Shown piece after piece: positions 38,315-50,304 of a DNA stretch of 64,000 bases (positions within the stretch are counted from its first letter, which is position 1; the number at the start of each line of letters is the position of its first letter). The notes under the pieces were generated by a model, which was not told the origin of the DNA, ran no database searches, and saw nothing but the letters and a program-made list of their open reading frames with translations. Source of the stretch: Lithospermum erythrorhizon. Taxonomy: Eukaryota; Streptophyta; Magnoliopsida; Boraginales; Boraginaceae. The position numbers and the translations under genes are program-made. Where the stretch lies: assembly GCA_019722365.1 (NCBI GenBank), contig JADFUC010000083.1, forward strand, positions 124,001 to 188,000, written 5' to 3'.

Positions 38315-39425
38315 TTCACAACCTGGGCTTCTTTCGGTAGATGAATTTGGATTTTGGAATGTGATTTAGGATCGACTGGTTCACCCAAAAGTATTCTTTG
38401 AAATTGAATGATGATTTGATTTTCTGGCTTGACACCAAATTTGGTGGAATTACGATGGTAATTAGCGATAAAGTGAAGGTTTTGAGCCATGAGACAACGA
38501 GACTTCCTCTGAGGCTATTCGATTAACATCTAGAGTTTAAGTTTAAGTTCGCCCGTTTAAGATTGTCTTGTTATATTCGTTAGGTTGTCGATGTTAAATG
38601 ACAAAACACTACTTATGTTACTTTTTTATTAGGTTAAAAAAATTATCTATTTCTTTTTCATTTAGCTAGAAGCATTTCTGTCCCGCTAAACCAAAATACA
38701 CTGTTAATCTTTCTTAACCATCAATTTTATCTTCTCCCTCAAACTGTTGTCAATTTTCACTGTAGAAATTCCAGTATGGATCCTCATTTTGACTTTTATA
38801 TGAGTGATAAATTGGATGGAATATTGTGATGTGAAACTAACTCAAATATTCATTGGCAAAATTAAAGAGCTCTTAAGATGTGGGAAAGAGCAAGCAGTAA
38901 GTATGTAATCGAGCTACCGAGCTTTCTCGTTGAACCAAGAGACCACCTCGAACATCAGTTCACTTTATTCAAAGCCGAGTGAGCGAGCTGCTAGGTTGAG
39001 CTCGCTCATCAACTACTCTAATTATACAATATATCTAAATGTTTAAGACCCAATTTGTAGCAATGGGAAAAACGAAGGCGGCAAAATGCAATTGACATTA
39101 ATAATTATCAGGTAGGCGCGTACGCGGATCGGTTTGGTTTGATTTTGAGGCGAAATTAGAGGCGAGCACTGTTGCTGGGATTACCGAAATACTTCTGAAG
39201 ATGCTTGAATAGGATAATAATGAAATTTTGAAATCGGTTCGATTATTTTAAAGTCAGAGCACAAATTGATTCGGTTTCGATCGGATCGGTTTGGATTTTT
39301 TTGCAGCAGGAACACACTAAAAGGAAGTAATAGTTAACGGACAATCCGTAAAATAGCCAGTATTTTAAGCATTTAAACCCCAAAACCCTCTTAAACCCTA
39401 ACTCTCCATTTGAATCACCAAGAAA
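38315..39425. promoter_or_regulatory. Shared upstream region between head-to-head SDH3 and PPR genes
   Basis: About 1.1 kb separates the two start codons. The SDH3 5'UTR probably occupies 38,315 to about 38,500. No convincing TATA box was seen for either gene. The part near 39,360-39,420 contains AAACCC-type phrases (TTTAAACCCCAAAACCCTC and TTAAACCCTAA) resembling the plant telo-box, which is common upstream of housekeeping and organelle-biogenesis genes. The regulatory role is inferred. Confidence 0.4.
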
Positions 39426-41483
39426 ATGACAAACTACAGAGTAGCCACCAGTCGAGTAATCATTCCATTACACCGAAGTCTTTGTACAGAAAGCATCTCA
39501 GCAGCACAAGGTACAACCCAATCATCCCGCCAGAAAAAACTCTACAAAAAGCTCTCACCACTTGCTCACCATAATGCCCCAGAGACTGAAGTTGCTGCAA
39601 TACTCAATGAATGGAATCGAACCGATAAACCTCTTAAGCGCTTCGAGTTAATACGCTGTATCAAGAGCTTCCGCAGTCGTCAAGATTATCATCTTGCCCT
39701 TGAGGTCTCCATCTTCCACTTTTTAAATTTATAAATAACTGTCCCAGTACCAGGTTATTCTTGCTACTTCAACTGGTCAAGTATATGTATCTTGTTTTGG
39801 ATTCCAATGAATATTGGAGTGTTGACTGATGCGAATCCAAAAAAGAAAACGAGTATGACAAATTAGTTATCTTAAAAATTTGCCCGTGGACAGGAATGGA
39901 TGAAAGCATATCGAATACCTTGTCTGTCTTAATATCAAGAATCATTCGGTTACCATCTGTTTCTTTTCCACCTTCTTGTACTACTATGTAGCTATTGAGG
40001 CACACACTTGACAATCTTCAGATATTCCTATATATGGATCCAGATAGTAACATTCTATTGATTTTACCATCAAGGCAGCCTATGTATTAGCTTCAATGTG
40101 ACTTTCCATTTGACCCTAGCCTCATTACTATGCAAAACATAATTGGCCTTTTTAATTTTATTTAATCACTTTTAAATTTTCATACAATTTTATCGTTTAG
40201 AAAATTCTCATTGTCCCTGGAGGTGGATAATTCACTAACTTGCTCCGATGTTGACATGTTGTAGCTATCAACCTCTTATATATTCCATTTGAAAACACTG
40301 TGATATGTGCTGTCTTAAAAAATTTCTGTTTTTTTCTATGCAGCTTATAAGATGGATGGAAACCAGTGATATGGGAGTGAATAATTCAGACCGTGCCTTA
40401 GAAATAGACCTTCTATGTAAGACTGAGGGAATAGAATCAGCTGAGAAATACTTTAATGAGCTGCAACAATCTGCAAAAACGAATAAAACATATGGAGCTC
40501 TTTTCAGTTGTTACTGCAGAGAGAAAAATTTGGATAAGGCTTTGGAGCTTTTTGAGAAGATAAAGGAACTGGGATTTGTATCTACTCTGGATTACAACAA
40601 TTTGATCAGTGTTTACTTAAAAACTGGTCAGCCTCAGAGGTTGCCTTCAATAGTAGAAGAAATGGAGCAGACTAGTGTGTCTCTGAATATATACACTTAT
40701 AACATGTTGATAAATTGTTATGCTTCTATGAAGGATTTCGATGCTGTGGAAGGAGTTTTAAAGAAGATGAAATCAAAAGAGATAAGATATGATTGGTTTA
40801 CGTATGGAAATCTGGCAAACATATATATCGATTCTGGACTTCTTGATAAGGCTTGTTCTATTATTAAGGAGATGGAAAACAAAAACATCACAGCAATGAG
40901 GAGGCACTCCCAGACCATGATTGGTATCCATGCACGCACCAAAAATCTGTCGGGTGTTTATACAGCATGGGAGTTGTTGAAGTCGAAATGTCCAACTCCA
41001 AGTAACAAAAGCTATCTCATCATGTTATTGGCCCTCTTCAAGATGGGGGAATCAGAAAGCATTGAGAAATATTTCAAGAATGGAGCCAGGTTTAATAAAA
41101 TTGATATCAGACTGTCAAATGTGTTGTTGGAGTTCTACCTGAATAGAGAGATGATTGAAGAAGCTAATATGCTCTGTGAAAGAGTACAAAAAAGAGGCAG
41201 AGAACCTAATTTGAAGGCTTGTGAAATGCTGTCAAACTTCTTCATTAGAAAGGGGGACATAAATCTGGCTTTGAAGCATTTAGATGTGGGTGCAAAGATT
41301 GCAATACCGAAAAAACATAAATGGTATCCTACAGATGAAACCATTAATCGTTTCTTGGAATATTTTGAAAAGGGAAATGATACAGAGAATGCAATGGTCT
41401 TCATGGAGTGTATGAAGAGGATTGATCGTCTAGACTCTGCTGTTTATGAATCCCTGGTTGGTGCATCTGTCGCCTCATCCTGA
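39426..41483 (+). CDS. P-class pentatricopeptide repeat protein, probably mitochondrial
   Basis: The two exons, 39,426-39,704 and 40,344-41,483, join in phase 0 across GAG/GTCTCC and TATGCAG/CTT to encode 472 aa without interruption. Residues 1-45 are basic and Ser/Thr-rich (VIIPLHRSLCTESIS), as in mitochondrial targeting peptides. Residues from about 141 onward hold roughly eight PPR motifs, for example TLDYNNLISVYLKTGQ, IYTYNMLINCYASMKDFDAV, WFTYGNLANIYIDSGLLDKA and IRLSNVLLEFYLNREMIEEA. These helical repeats bind organellar RNA. The organisation (short N-terminus, one early intron, degenerate repeats) fits the At4g01990/At1g02370-like group from family knowledge. No DYW or E domain is present. 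It lies head to head with SDH3. The RNA target cannot be read from the sequence. Confidence 0.88.
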
Positions 41484-42855
41484 TTGACTCTAGTATTTAA
41501 TTTGGGTAATTTTAGGTTGATCCAAGAATGCTCATGGGTGAGCGTCAAAAGTTCGAACAACGAATAATGTTGCTCAAGTCTGATGCTGTAGACGGTATTC
41601 TACAATGTTATTGATTTGAAATTATGGAAATCAATATGCCGTGCTTATGACATTCATGACAGATAATATTTGCATTGAACTACTTTCTCACAAGTTCTGT
41701 GGTCTTGCTATTTCAGAGTTCAATTATTTGATGACATTGTTCTTTAGAATATTACTAAGATAATGAATTCCTATTATGAAGTGATAACTCTGGGTAGATC
41801 ACTTCATCCATTTCAACAGGCAAAGTTTTCCTCAATATGGATCTTGAGGTTTATGATATTGCTATCTCTACTAGCTTTCTGGAGGTAGATATTTTAGAAT
41901 TTCTGTTTTGGAACTACTCTAATCAAAAAGATTTTCCATTTGATTTTCAAATGTAAAATTAATAAAATTTGAATTAAAGCCTCATTAATAGTAGAATTAT
42001 GTTAGATATATATATTATCGTTTGATAATATTTTAAAGTCAGAAAATATAATACATAAATGAAAAATATTATCTTTGTTCAAAAGTTCAATAGGCCACCC
42101 TCAAAATGGAAGAAGTTGATATAATGGCGGGGTTTGAAGGGAGTATTTAATTTGTAGTGTGAGCGGGCAGAATCGATGTGAGAATTTAGTTAAAAGTATT
42201 CACTCTATTTCGTTACCTCCACTTCTCATTTATTACGAAATATCGATATTGTTTACTTGAGCTTAGTATGAGTAGTATGCTTGTACTTTTAACCACAAAC
42301 TCATTTCACATAAGCCTGAAGATTGCGAAAATGAAAATGACATTTTGAGTGATATGAAAAACCGGGATGAATCATTTTGATCCGTCAGATAGTCATTACA
42401 ATTTATTCCAATTTGTTCTCCTGATCATCTGCATAAACATAAATTGACATTGAAGGCGAGGAAATCCAGATCAGTACAAATAACATATTAGAACAACCTT
42501 GAGAAAAGCGAATGCGCTACTAGTTTTGACAATCGCTCGTTCCTTTAACCATACTTTTGCATTGATCATCTCCTCGCATGAACTGTCGTTGGCGTTTCCG
42601 TGCGAACATATTCTGTAAGCAGGGGGCAAACCTTAGGGAATTTGATGTAGAGCGTCTTGCTACACGATTCATGCTCTTGACTCGGCGTTCTCTCACGATT
42701 ATATCATGTTCAAACAAATACGAAAAACCAAAAAATCCAGCATTAGAGTGCCCTCACTTAAAAACAAATTGAAATCAGGATGAATACAAATTAAAAACAA
42801 AACAAAAAAAATGCAAGAAAAAAGAAGTGGCGTCGAAATAAACGCCTGCAGGTTC
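41484..42855. other. Non-genic stretch after the PPR gene
   Basis: The first few hundred bases are the likely 3'UTR and terminator. Nothing else was recognised. The 65-codon minus frame at 42,520-42,717 is Arg/Ser-rich but matches no family I know. Confidence 0.45.
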
Positions 42856-42967
42856 CCGATATGGCGAAACACACGAAATCATAAACAGGACCGATTGTTG
42901 AGACCAAGACAGCATTAACCCCAGTAAAAAGCAAGAGAGCTGCCATTGGTCGTGTCCTATGCGGCAT
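42856..42967 (-). pseudogene. Fragment of a plant single-helix membrane microprotein
   Basis: From an ATG at 42,967 the minus strand reads MPHRTRPMAALLLFTG and then NAVLVSTIGPVYDFVCF. I recognise this as the membrane segment and following VYDFVCFxPYWERRRE-type motif of short, uncharacterised plant proteins. After FVCF the expected PYWERRR appears as PYREPAG in another frame, so a one-base shift and a Trp-to-Arg change break it. Function is unknown and the family has no name I can give with confidence. It abuts a SINE-like element. Confidence 0.4.
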
Positions 42968-42974
42968 TTCGGGG

Positions 42975-43075
42975 TGGGGGTTTGGTGTAGCGGACAGCAA
43001 TCAATTGTAAGGACAGAGGTCGAGTGTTCGAATTTGGCTGCTAATGTGAAAATAATTCAGTGGGGACTATAATCA
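42975..43075 (+). mobile_element. tRNA-derived SINE candidate
   Basis: Box A-like TGGTGTAGCGGACAGC starts at 42,983 and box B-like GTGTTCGAATTTGG at about 43,024, some 40 bp apart, as in plant tRNA-derived SINEs. The 3' boundary is uncertain. Confidence 0.5.
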
Positions 43076-43659
43076 AACAGCTAAAAAGCATGTATCAACT
43101 AATAGTTGGTAAGCAATTTTAGTTGACACGTATATATTTGATTTGAATTAAAATTATATTATTTACTAATAAAGTAGACAATCTTTATTGAAATGGGGAC
43201 GTATTTACATTGTAACTTATAATATCGGGAATATTATAAAGATATTAATATTCAAAATGGTGAAATTGACTAAGCGAACATGAAATAAATCAATAAAAAT
43301 CATAGTGATGGAGGATGACATTTAAATTCACAGATATATTGGACAATTAAACTTCAACTGCCGAGCGTACCTCTCCGACTAGGATACTGATTCGTTGGGA
43401 ATTGTTTATGAGATCCATTTGGATGCGGTAAATGTAGGTTTAATTTTAAATTTGTTATGGAAATATAACGGATGTCTTATCTTTGTAGCCGATCGTCTTG
43501 TGTAGGCCCAATTTATTATACACATATCAAATGAGTGTTGGATTTGGGAATGAAATGACTTATTTGCCCTCTCTCTATTTGCGAGTGTAGTAGTTGGAAG
43601 TTTCGTGGGGAGTAAAATTATCATTTCACTAAAAAATTACTATTTGGGTATGTGTGTAT
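43076..43659. other. Intergenic spacer
   Basis: AT-rich, with no gene recognised. It lies between the SINE-like element and the first LTR-like part of the copia relic. Confidence 0.45.
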
Positions 43660-45570
43660 AGTGTTGTCCTTGTGTAGCAAAAAGAGATGAATTGATAAGA
43701 AGAAATTAGAGCACTTGTTTAAAGTCAGTATTTACCATATGTAGAAATAGTTATGATGCTTGAAGCACAAATATATATCACACAGGAACTTAACTCGATT
43801 GAGTTAAAGTGAAAATATATTTGAATATTTAAAAACTATCAGGAGAAAATGGATTACAAGTTCGAGCTGCATTATTAGACATTTATTTACATTATCATTT
43901 ATTGATATCACGGTGATATACAAGTGTACCGATAGTATGTCATACACGTTTAACTTTATTATTTATATTACAAGCGTCACGTGATTGCGTAATAAATGCG
44001 ATATTGACAAACACTTGTAGCCTTATTTGGATATTCTACTTGAATAATCTAAGCGGTGATGCCGTCGGGGGAGATATGATATAGAATGATGATCTCATCG
44101 AGTACGATATGCATTGTACTCTTTTTTCGCCATAAGTTTTTTCCTTTGGATTTTCTTGGTAAGGTTTTTAATGAGACAATTACACAGAAACATATCTAAA
44201 GAGAGAAATATAATCTTTTTTATTTCAACAGGTTTTTTCTCCACAGAGTTTTTCCTAGTGAGTATTTAACCAAAGATAGTTATCTGAATGCTCTTATATG
44301 ATATTATTACTTAAATGTAATGATCGGGAGGAAAAATTATGAAAATGACAATTTATGTTTATGACTTAAACATTATTGGAACTTCTGAAGAGTTTTCAAG
44401 AGTTGTAAATTTCTTGAAGAAAGAATTTAAGATGAAAAACTATTGATAAGTCACACTAAGTATCCCAACAATTATAATATCTGAGATGTGAATAATGACC
44501 CATTAAAACCAAGAGAAATCTGAAAAAAGGTATTTGATCGTAGTATCGTATATAAGGAGGAAATATCAACACGAATGGAAGTAAAATGAAGTTAAATATA
44601 TAAGGGATATGAGATTGTTCGATAGGAGCATATTCAATTGCTCTATGATTGATTATGCGAAGCATAATACTTATATGATCTATATTGGAAGATCACATAC
44701 ATAGTGTCCATCTATTAGTAGTGACGTATTTCATGATCATGTATGAAACAAACTATATCGGCAACATCTTCCTACCACGCAGAAATTTTGAAATGCAAGA
44801 AGAAAGTTGTGAATACGTTTGATCGAGGAATATGATCCAGCAGATCTATATTACTTGTGATTTATCATATGAAAGTTGGTCCTGACGATCTTTATGACGA
44901 TAATTGTACATGTATTGCACAGTTAAATGAATGACATATCAAGGCGAACAAAAATATTGGTTTCTTACCACCCATGATCTTCAGAAGAATGGTGAAATCG
45001 ATTTTCAACAAATTCGCTCATGTGATAAATCTAGCAGATATTATCACTAAGTCACCCCCTACCTCAACATTCGAGAAGTTATCCAAAAGTATGAAACTAC
45101 GTCGACTAAAAATGTCAAGTGATGTGGTCATGAGGGGAGTTAGTACGCGTTGTACTCTTTTCCCTTAATCATGATTTTGTCCCAATGAGTTTTCCTATTA
45201 AGGTTTTAATGAGGCAACATTTTATGTATATATCACATATATGCACTCTTTTTCCTTCACTGAGGTTTTGTCACAAAATGGGTTTTTACTCACCAAAACT
45301 TGCTTGAGGCAATGTGCTTGTTGATTAGACAGAGTGTTATGGAAATAATGAATATCTTGTCTTGTAGAGTCGTGCTTTTTGTATGAAGGATGGATTGATG
45401 AGAAATAAATTAGCCTACTTATTTACCAAGTCAAATATTTACCATGTGTATTGTATCTTGAAGCTTATAAATAGGCACTTGTAATGTATTTGATATCAAT
45501 CAATCAATAAAATCTATTCTCCTCTATTCTCTTTGTGCTTTCTGTCTACATTTATATTGTTAGTTATAGT
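43660..45570 (+). mobile_element. Decayed Ty1/copia retrotransposon
   Basis: Several copia pol landmarks appear in broken frames. VYDLNIIGTSEEFSRVVNFL near 44,355-44,415 is the reverse-transcriptase YVDD-type region with V-Y-D-L in place of VDD(M/L). DPLKPRE lies near 44,500. LYDDNCTCIAQ near 44,890 is RNase H. NLADIITKSPPTSTFEKL near 45,028-45,080 is the RNase H C-terminus before the polypurine region. A short LTR-like segment follows (45,332-45,570). 43,660-43,800 resembles part of that LTR, so it may be the remnant of the 5' LTR. 44,050-44,200 and 45,110-45,260 are two diverged copies of the same 3' internal region, so the element is rearranged. It is non-functional. Confidence 0.75.
45332..45570 (+). 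repeat. LTR-like end of the copia relic
   Basis: It starts TGTTATGGAAATAATG and carries a TATA-like GCTTATAAATAGGC at about 45,466 and a polyadenylation-like AATCAATAAAATC at about 45,502. It ends near a CAACA at about 45,570. This is the typical U3-R-U5 order of a short copia LTR. The 3' limit is approximate. Confidence 0.5.
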
Positions 45571-46084
45571 AAGCAACAAAATTCAATTTGTTTGATTTTT
45601 TTGTATTTAATGATTAACCTCGATTTATTCGTTTTCATTAATCTCAAATTGGGTGTAATATACTCTCGATAAGATCGGTTGTTGTCGATGATTTAATAGT
45701 TTGGTGATGTTGACTCGAGCTTTCTCGAAGATCTTGAATTCTACTAAGTTGGATACACATATTCTATTTTATTTGGAACACTTATTTTATACTTTCTTTG
45801 TACTTGATTCTTTCTAATTATCTTTGTATTCGTAATTTGTAACACTCAAATTTAAAATTGTATTTTATAAGCTAATTTACAAAAATAAAATAGATGATTG
45901 ATTCCTTCAACTTACATATTTTTTACCTCAACATTGGCTAGATTTTAATTTTTTTTTAGGTTTCATTGAATGAGTAGGTATTTATAAGAGTTCCCAACCT
46001 TAACAGTAATTTATAAACAATTCATTATTAATAGTTGAATTTGTACTTTGTTAGTAAGTTAGTAAGGTTTAGAACTTCCGTTTA
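45571..46084. other. Spacer between two retroelements
   Basis: No recognisable feature. It may include flanking host sequence. Confidence 0.4.
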
Positions 46085-46924
46085 TGTTGGAGTTTACGGA
46101 TTAAAATAACATCAAATATTATATAGATTCGAATTTTAAGAACATTACAAGATTATAAAAATAATAATTCAATGAGATATATTTTATGTACCTTCACGTC
46201 TTGTAGTTGCGACAAAATATATGATGAAGAGATCTTAGAAATAATAAAATAGGTTGTCTCTAAGAAGAAGTCAGCATGACGATTTTGATGAGCCTTTTTT
46301 TGGGTTTTATTAGAACGATAAAGTATCTGAAATGAATTTAGGAAGAAAAGCTAAGGTATTCTTCCTACATGTTATTCGAACAAAAAGGGGTGGGGAGGAG
46401 AAGGGTTTCCTTTTCGTCTTTTCGAAAGATAATTAATGAATGCGTCATAACTTATGATAAATTGGTGGCCTTTATATAAAGTTTGAGCCTAAATTAGGTC
46501 TATGAAAAAGGAAAACTCCATCCCCTAATTCCACTATTGTTTCGGCTATGGGGTGAAATTTCATAATTGGAATTTAGGTCACGATATTTCCACCACAATT
46601 ACACTTTAGCAGGAAGTTATAATCGCGTTATAGTTTGACCCGATTGTGCGTGTGTGACCTCTTGGGCTCGATTGACAAGAGTAATATATTAATTTATGTT
46701 AGCGAATATTGACATTAATATATATAGATTATGAGCGGACCTAATGGCGATCATAACCCCCAATGTCAATCTGAAGAGTTAATCCTAATATGTCAATTGT
46801 CGAACAATCGAACATATATATGAACTTATCTTATTTGAATATCATTAAATGTAAGTAAATCGGTTGTACAATCGAATTGTTCAACAGGACATATTTATGA
46901 GATCTAATATCTCATATTTCGACA
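46085..46924 (+). repeat. 5' LTR (840 bp)
   Basis: It begins TGTTGGAGTT and ends CATATTTCGACA. The last ~340 bp match the 3' LTR closely, including TCGATTGACAAGA, AATATATTAATTTATGTTAG and the block just before the end (TGTACAATCGAATTGTTCAA). Confidence 0.75.
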
Positions 46925-49474
46925 CTCAGCTGCCATGGGCGATTACTTGTGTCGATTACTGATAACGGATTCACGTCGAAAATGATTCCTCGTACCCAAT
47001 TTCTTGATCGAGCTATGGTATGATGTGTGTCACCATACTCTTACTTTCCGTTCTTTTTCTTGGTTGTATGAATTAATGTGATTCAATACAATATTGGAGA
47101 TGCATCATAATCACCCATAATTATCAGGCGAAGGGAAATCTAACATTAAGTATCCGATCGTGATCCCATATAGTATCTGACCATTTCATAACCCCACATT
47201 TTACCTTGTACCCGACCTGCGATCTTGGTTATAATCCACGTGTTACGGGAGGACGTTGGCTTAGTCCAAAGTACATTACTCCGTAAAGTGAAATATTGTC
47301 ACACTGAGGTCTAAGAATGGAGTCATTTAACGTAAGTTACATGAGAATACTACTTAGGACACATATATAAAATCTTCTAAATTCGTGGCGATTGAGAGTC
47401 GATATTACATTTGAATACTTATTTAGAGCATGCGTACCCATGATTGATTCAGAGTTGATAATCATACACCCTTAGATCCAAGCATTGACGAGACAATCAT
47501 CACGTACCTAGTTGTTTGGTGTTAGATTCATCCATTGAACACGACTAGGGACTGACGATCATGTGGATTCTACAGCCTTGATAGAGGGGATCCTAACATT
47601 CGATCATATATGCGAAGACCTCTAGAGAAACTTAGATCGCTAATGGAATCCATTTGTTATCATAATAATAGTATCATTTTTCAATAACAAATAAAATGGT
47701 AAAACTTGTTTGAGAATAAGAAGCTAATATTTGAACAAGTTCTTGAAAATAGATGAGCTTTCAGGCCAGATAAATGCGTAATCCGGGTTCTTCTTTTGAT
47801 TGATTGAATCATGTATTCCTAATCATTACAGAGAACAACCAAAGGATGTTAGCTTGAGTCAAATGGCGGACCTTCAAAGCTTGCATATATTTAGATCCAT
47901 TAAGACATGTAAACAAGATGATATGGTGCGTCGTCTTTTAACCATCTTTCACCAGTGGATGCTTTACATTGATACCAAAATATTCTGATGTAGTGTTATT
48001 AATTGCTAAAATTATGGTGGAGAAATATGGCGTTGTTACGTCCGAAGAAGGTTTATCATGTTACGAACATGACTAACCTCATGCTCGTCCTCAAATTTTG
48101 AGTGCATGAATGTATATCTTATATACTAATCAATTATTTACATATTACTATGATATCTTTAATAGTCAAATTATTTTTCTTGTTAAAGGTAAACGACCAT
48201 CAAGATTCGACTTCTTATATTACCCTATGGGCAAGTAGAATCTTGGTTGTATCACGTTATGGTGAACTTCATGAAATAAATTCCAGTTACCTAGAAGTTC
48301 ATCTAGTTTGATAGCCCAAGCTTATTGTAGAAGGGTCAATAATTGATCTTACAATTAACCTCGAACAATTCCATTATCACCTCATTCTCTCTTTCCGTGC
48401 ATTAGATATCTCATCAATTCACGACTTCACCGGAGAATTGTTTTAGTAATGGCTAACATGACATTCTATATAAGATCTAAGTGTGAGAAGATACTTACTA
48501 GACATGTCAAATTCAAATCAGATAATTTGTCTAAGGACTGTTAACTTTTTAAACTCCATAACATTTAGCATATATAAGCATTATGTGAATTTAATCCATA
48601 TTGTATATCGACGATACAAAATCTCCTTACTAATATAAACGGTTATGACCATACCATCGGTTACTCAAACAAATATTGTAAAGGTCATTTCCTTATTAAC
48701 TGCGTGTCACATATATATAATAATTTGTGTTGTTAAGCTCCAGTGACCTTTTAATTCTTAGTTCATCTTCTTTCTCCAAGAAGACTTTACTCAAATACAT
48801 GCTCAAATATCTCAGAGTTCACCAACTTTCGATCATTAGTAGTATACTAGTTTCATTACTCTAGTTTTTTAAGATGTGAGTGCACCACAGAAATGTCAAG
48901 TGTCTATCCTTGAAGGATCATTACTTAGGAACATTTCTTGCTCACGATAGAATGCAAATGTCAAGTATCCATTCACATGGAATCATTACTTAGGAACATC
49001 CATTCTCTAATATCTTATTACTAGAAGGAAAATTTATGAAATAGGTATGAACATAGAATGTACTTGTTCATGATCCTTGTATTTCATATCAAATAATTTC
49101 ATAAAATCATGTGTAAGAGTTCGATTCATTCACACTAGTTATGAATAATCTCTATAAAGGTAAGTGTGGAATCTCTTAAATGTGTAAATAGAAAGTTGCT
49201 TTATGTACTTGAACCGGGTTCAATACATTCTCTTATATACATGTCACCAGCGTCATATAAAGACTAAATGCTTACAGAATCACGTTCCTTAGATGATTTA
49301 TACTACGTCGATTGATACCTTATAGTGATGGGCGGTTCCATGCTATTGTTAATTGATTTGTAACCATTGTCTTAAGTTGACATGTATTTGTCAAGACAAT
49401 ACATTTATCAATTAAGATTTGTAACCTCCCAGCTAATTAACAAGTTGACTCGGTCCATCTTCTTAAGGTGTGGA

Positions 49475-50304
49475 TATCGAAGAGTACGGTTAGTGCGTAA
49501 CATTACGGTATTCTTGCTGCACTATTCTTATATAGATCTCGATTCGAAATCTTAAAGGTATAAAAATAATTGATGAGATATATTTTATGTGCACTTCTGA
49601 CACAATGGTGCATTATGATTAGAAGTCGAGCAACGGATATGTTGTCTGAAAGAATCGCGAAAATGATGATTGATCGAAACCGCTTTCCCTTTGATTTTTA
49701 CTAGAACGATAAAAAGTTAATGAGGAATTTAGGAGGAAGAAAGAAATTTAGGTTTTCTTCCTACATAATGTTTGAGCAAAGGGGTGGGGAATAGAGGGTT
49801 TTGCCTTTTTATCTTCGAGAAAGATGATTAATAAATTGCTTAATGAAGAAGCTTAATCAAATTGGTGGTCTTTATATAGAATTGAGCCACAAATTAGGTC
49901 ATAGAAAAAAGCAAAAGTCATCCCTTTATTGTTTCGGCGGCTATGGGGTGAAATTCCATAATTAAATTTCACCCCAATATTTTTTACAATTCTGAGCTTT
50001 TAGCAGGAAGTTATAATCGTTATAGTTTGACCTTGTTGTGATGTGTGACCTCTTAGGCTCGATTGACAAGATTAATATATTAATTTATGTTAGCAGAACA
50101 TTGTATAAATATATAGATTATGAAGCGGATCACAGTAGCGTATTATCCCACAATGATATTGAGTTAATCCTAATATGTCAATTGTCAATCGAGCAATATA
50201 TGAACTTATCTTATTTGAATATCATTAAATGTAAGTAAATCGGTTGTACAATCGAATTGTTCAACGGACATATTTATGAGATCTAATATCTCATATTTCT
50301 AACA
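49475..50304 (+). repeat. 3' LTR (about 830 bp)
   Basis: Collinear with the 5' LTR throughout. It shares GAGATATATTTTATGT, CTAGAACGATAAA (TTAGAACGATAAA in the 5' copy), GGTTTTCTTCCTACAT and TTTAGCAGGAAGTTATAATCG. The initial TGTTGG is mutated, so the start is placed by alignment to the 5' copy. Visible indels between the copies indicate an old insertion. Confidence 0.7.

Larger units (their letters stand above)
46085..50304 (+). mobile_element. Non-autonomous LTR retrotransposon with no recognisable coding region
   Basis: Two direct repeats of about 0.83 kb bound a 2.55-kb interior. The outer ends are TGTTGGAG at 46,085 and TTTCTAACA at 50,304. The interior has no gag or pol motif and no frame above about 70 codons. 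It contains repeated phrases such as CATTACTTAGGAACAT (48,920 and 48,984) and a diverged relative near 47,350. No tRNA primer-binding site directly follows the first LTR, and no clear polypurine tract precedes the second. The flanking 5-mers (GTTTA and TTTTG) do not match, so the target duplication has decayed. It fits a LARD-like derivative. The strand is assigned by LTR polarity only. Confidence 0.65.

Noticed and set aside
38074..38490. A 138-codon minus-strand ORF upstream of SDH3
   Set aside because: It has no family resemblance. The same bases in another frame give a convincing mitochondrial presequence with a proper splice donor, so the long ORF is treated as 5'UTR/intron overlap.
48890..49010. 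Spaced direct repeats that could suggest a CRISPR-like array
   Set aside because: There are only two or three diverged copies inside a plant LTR element, with no regular spacers.
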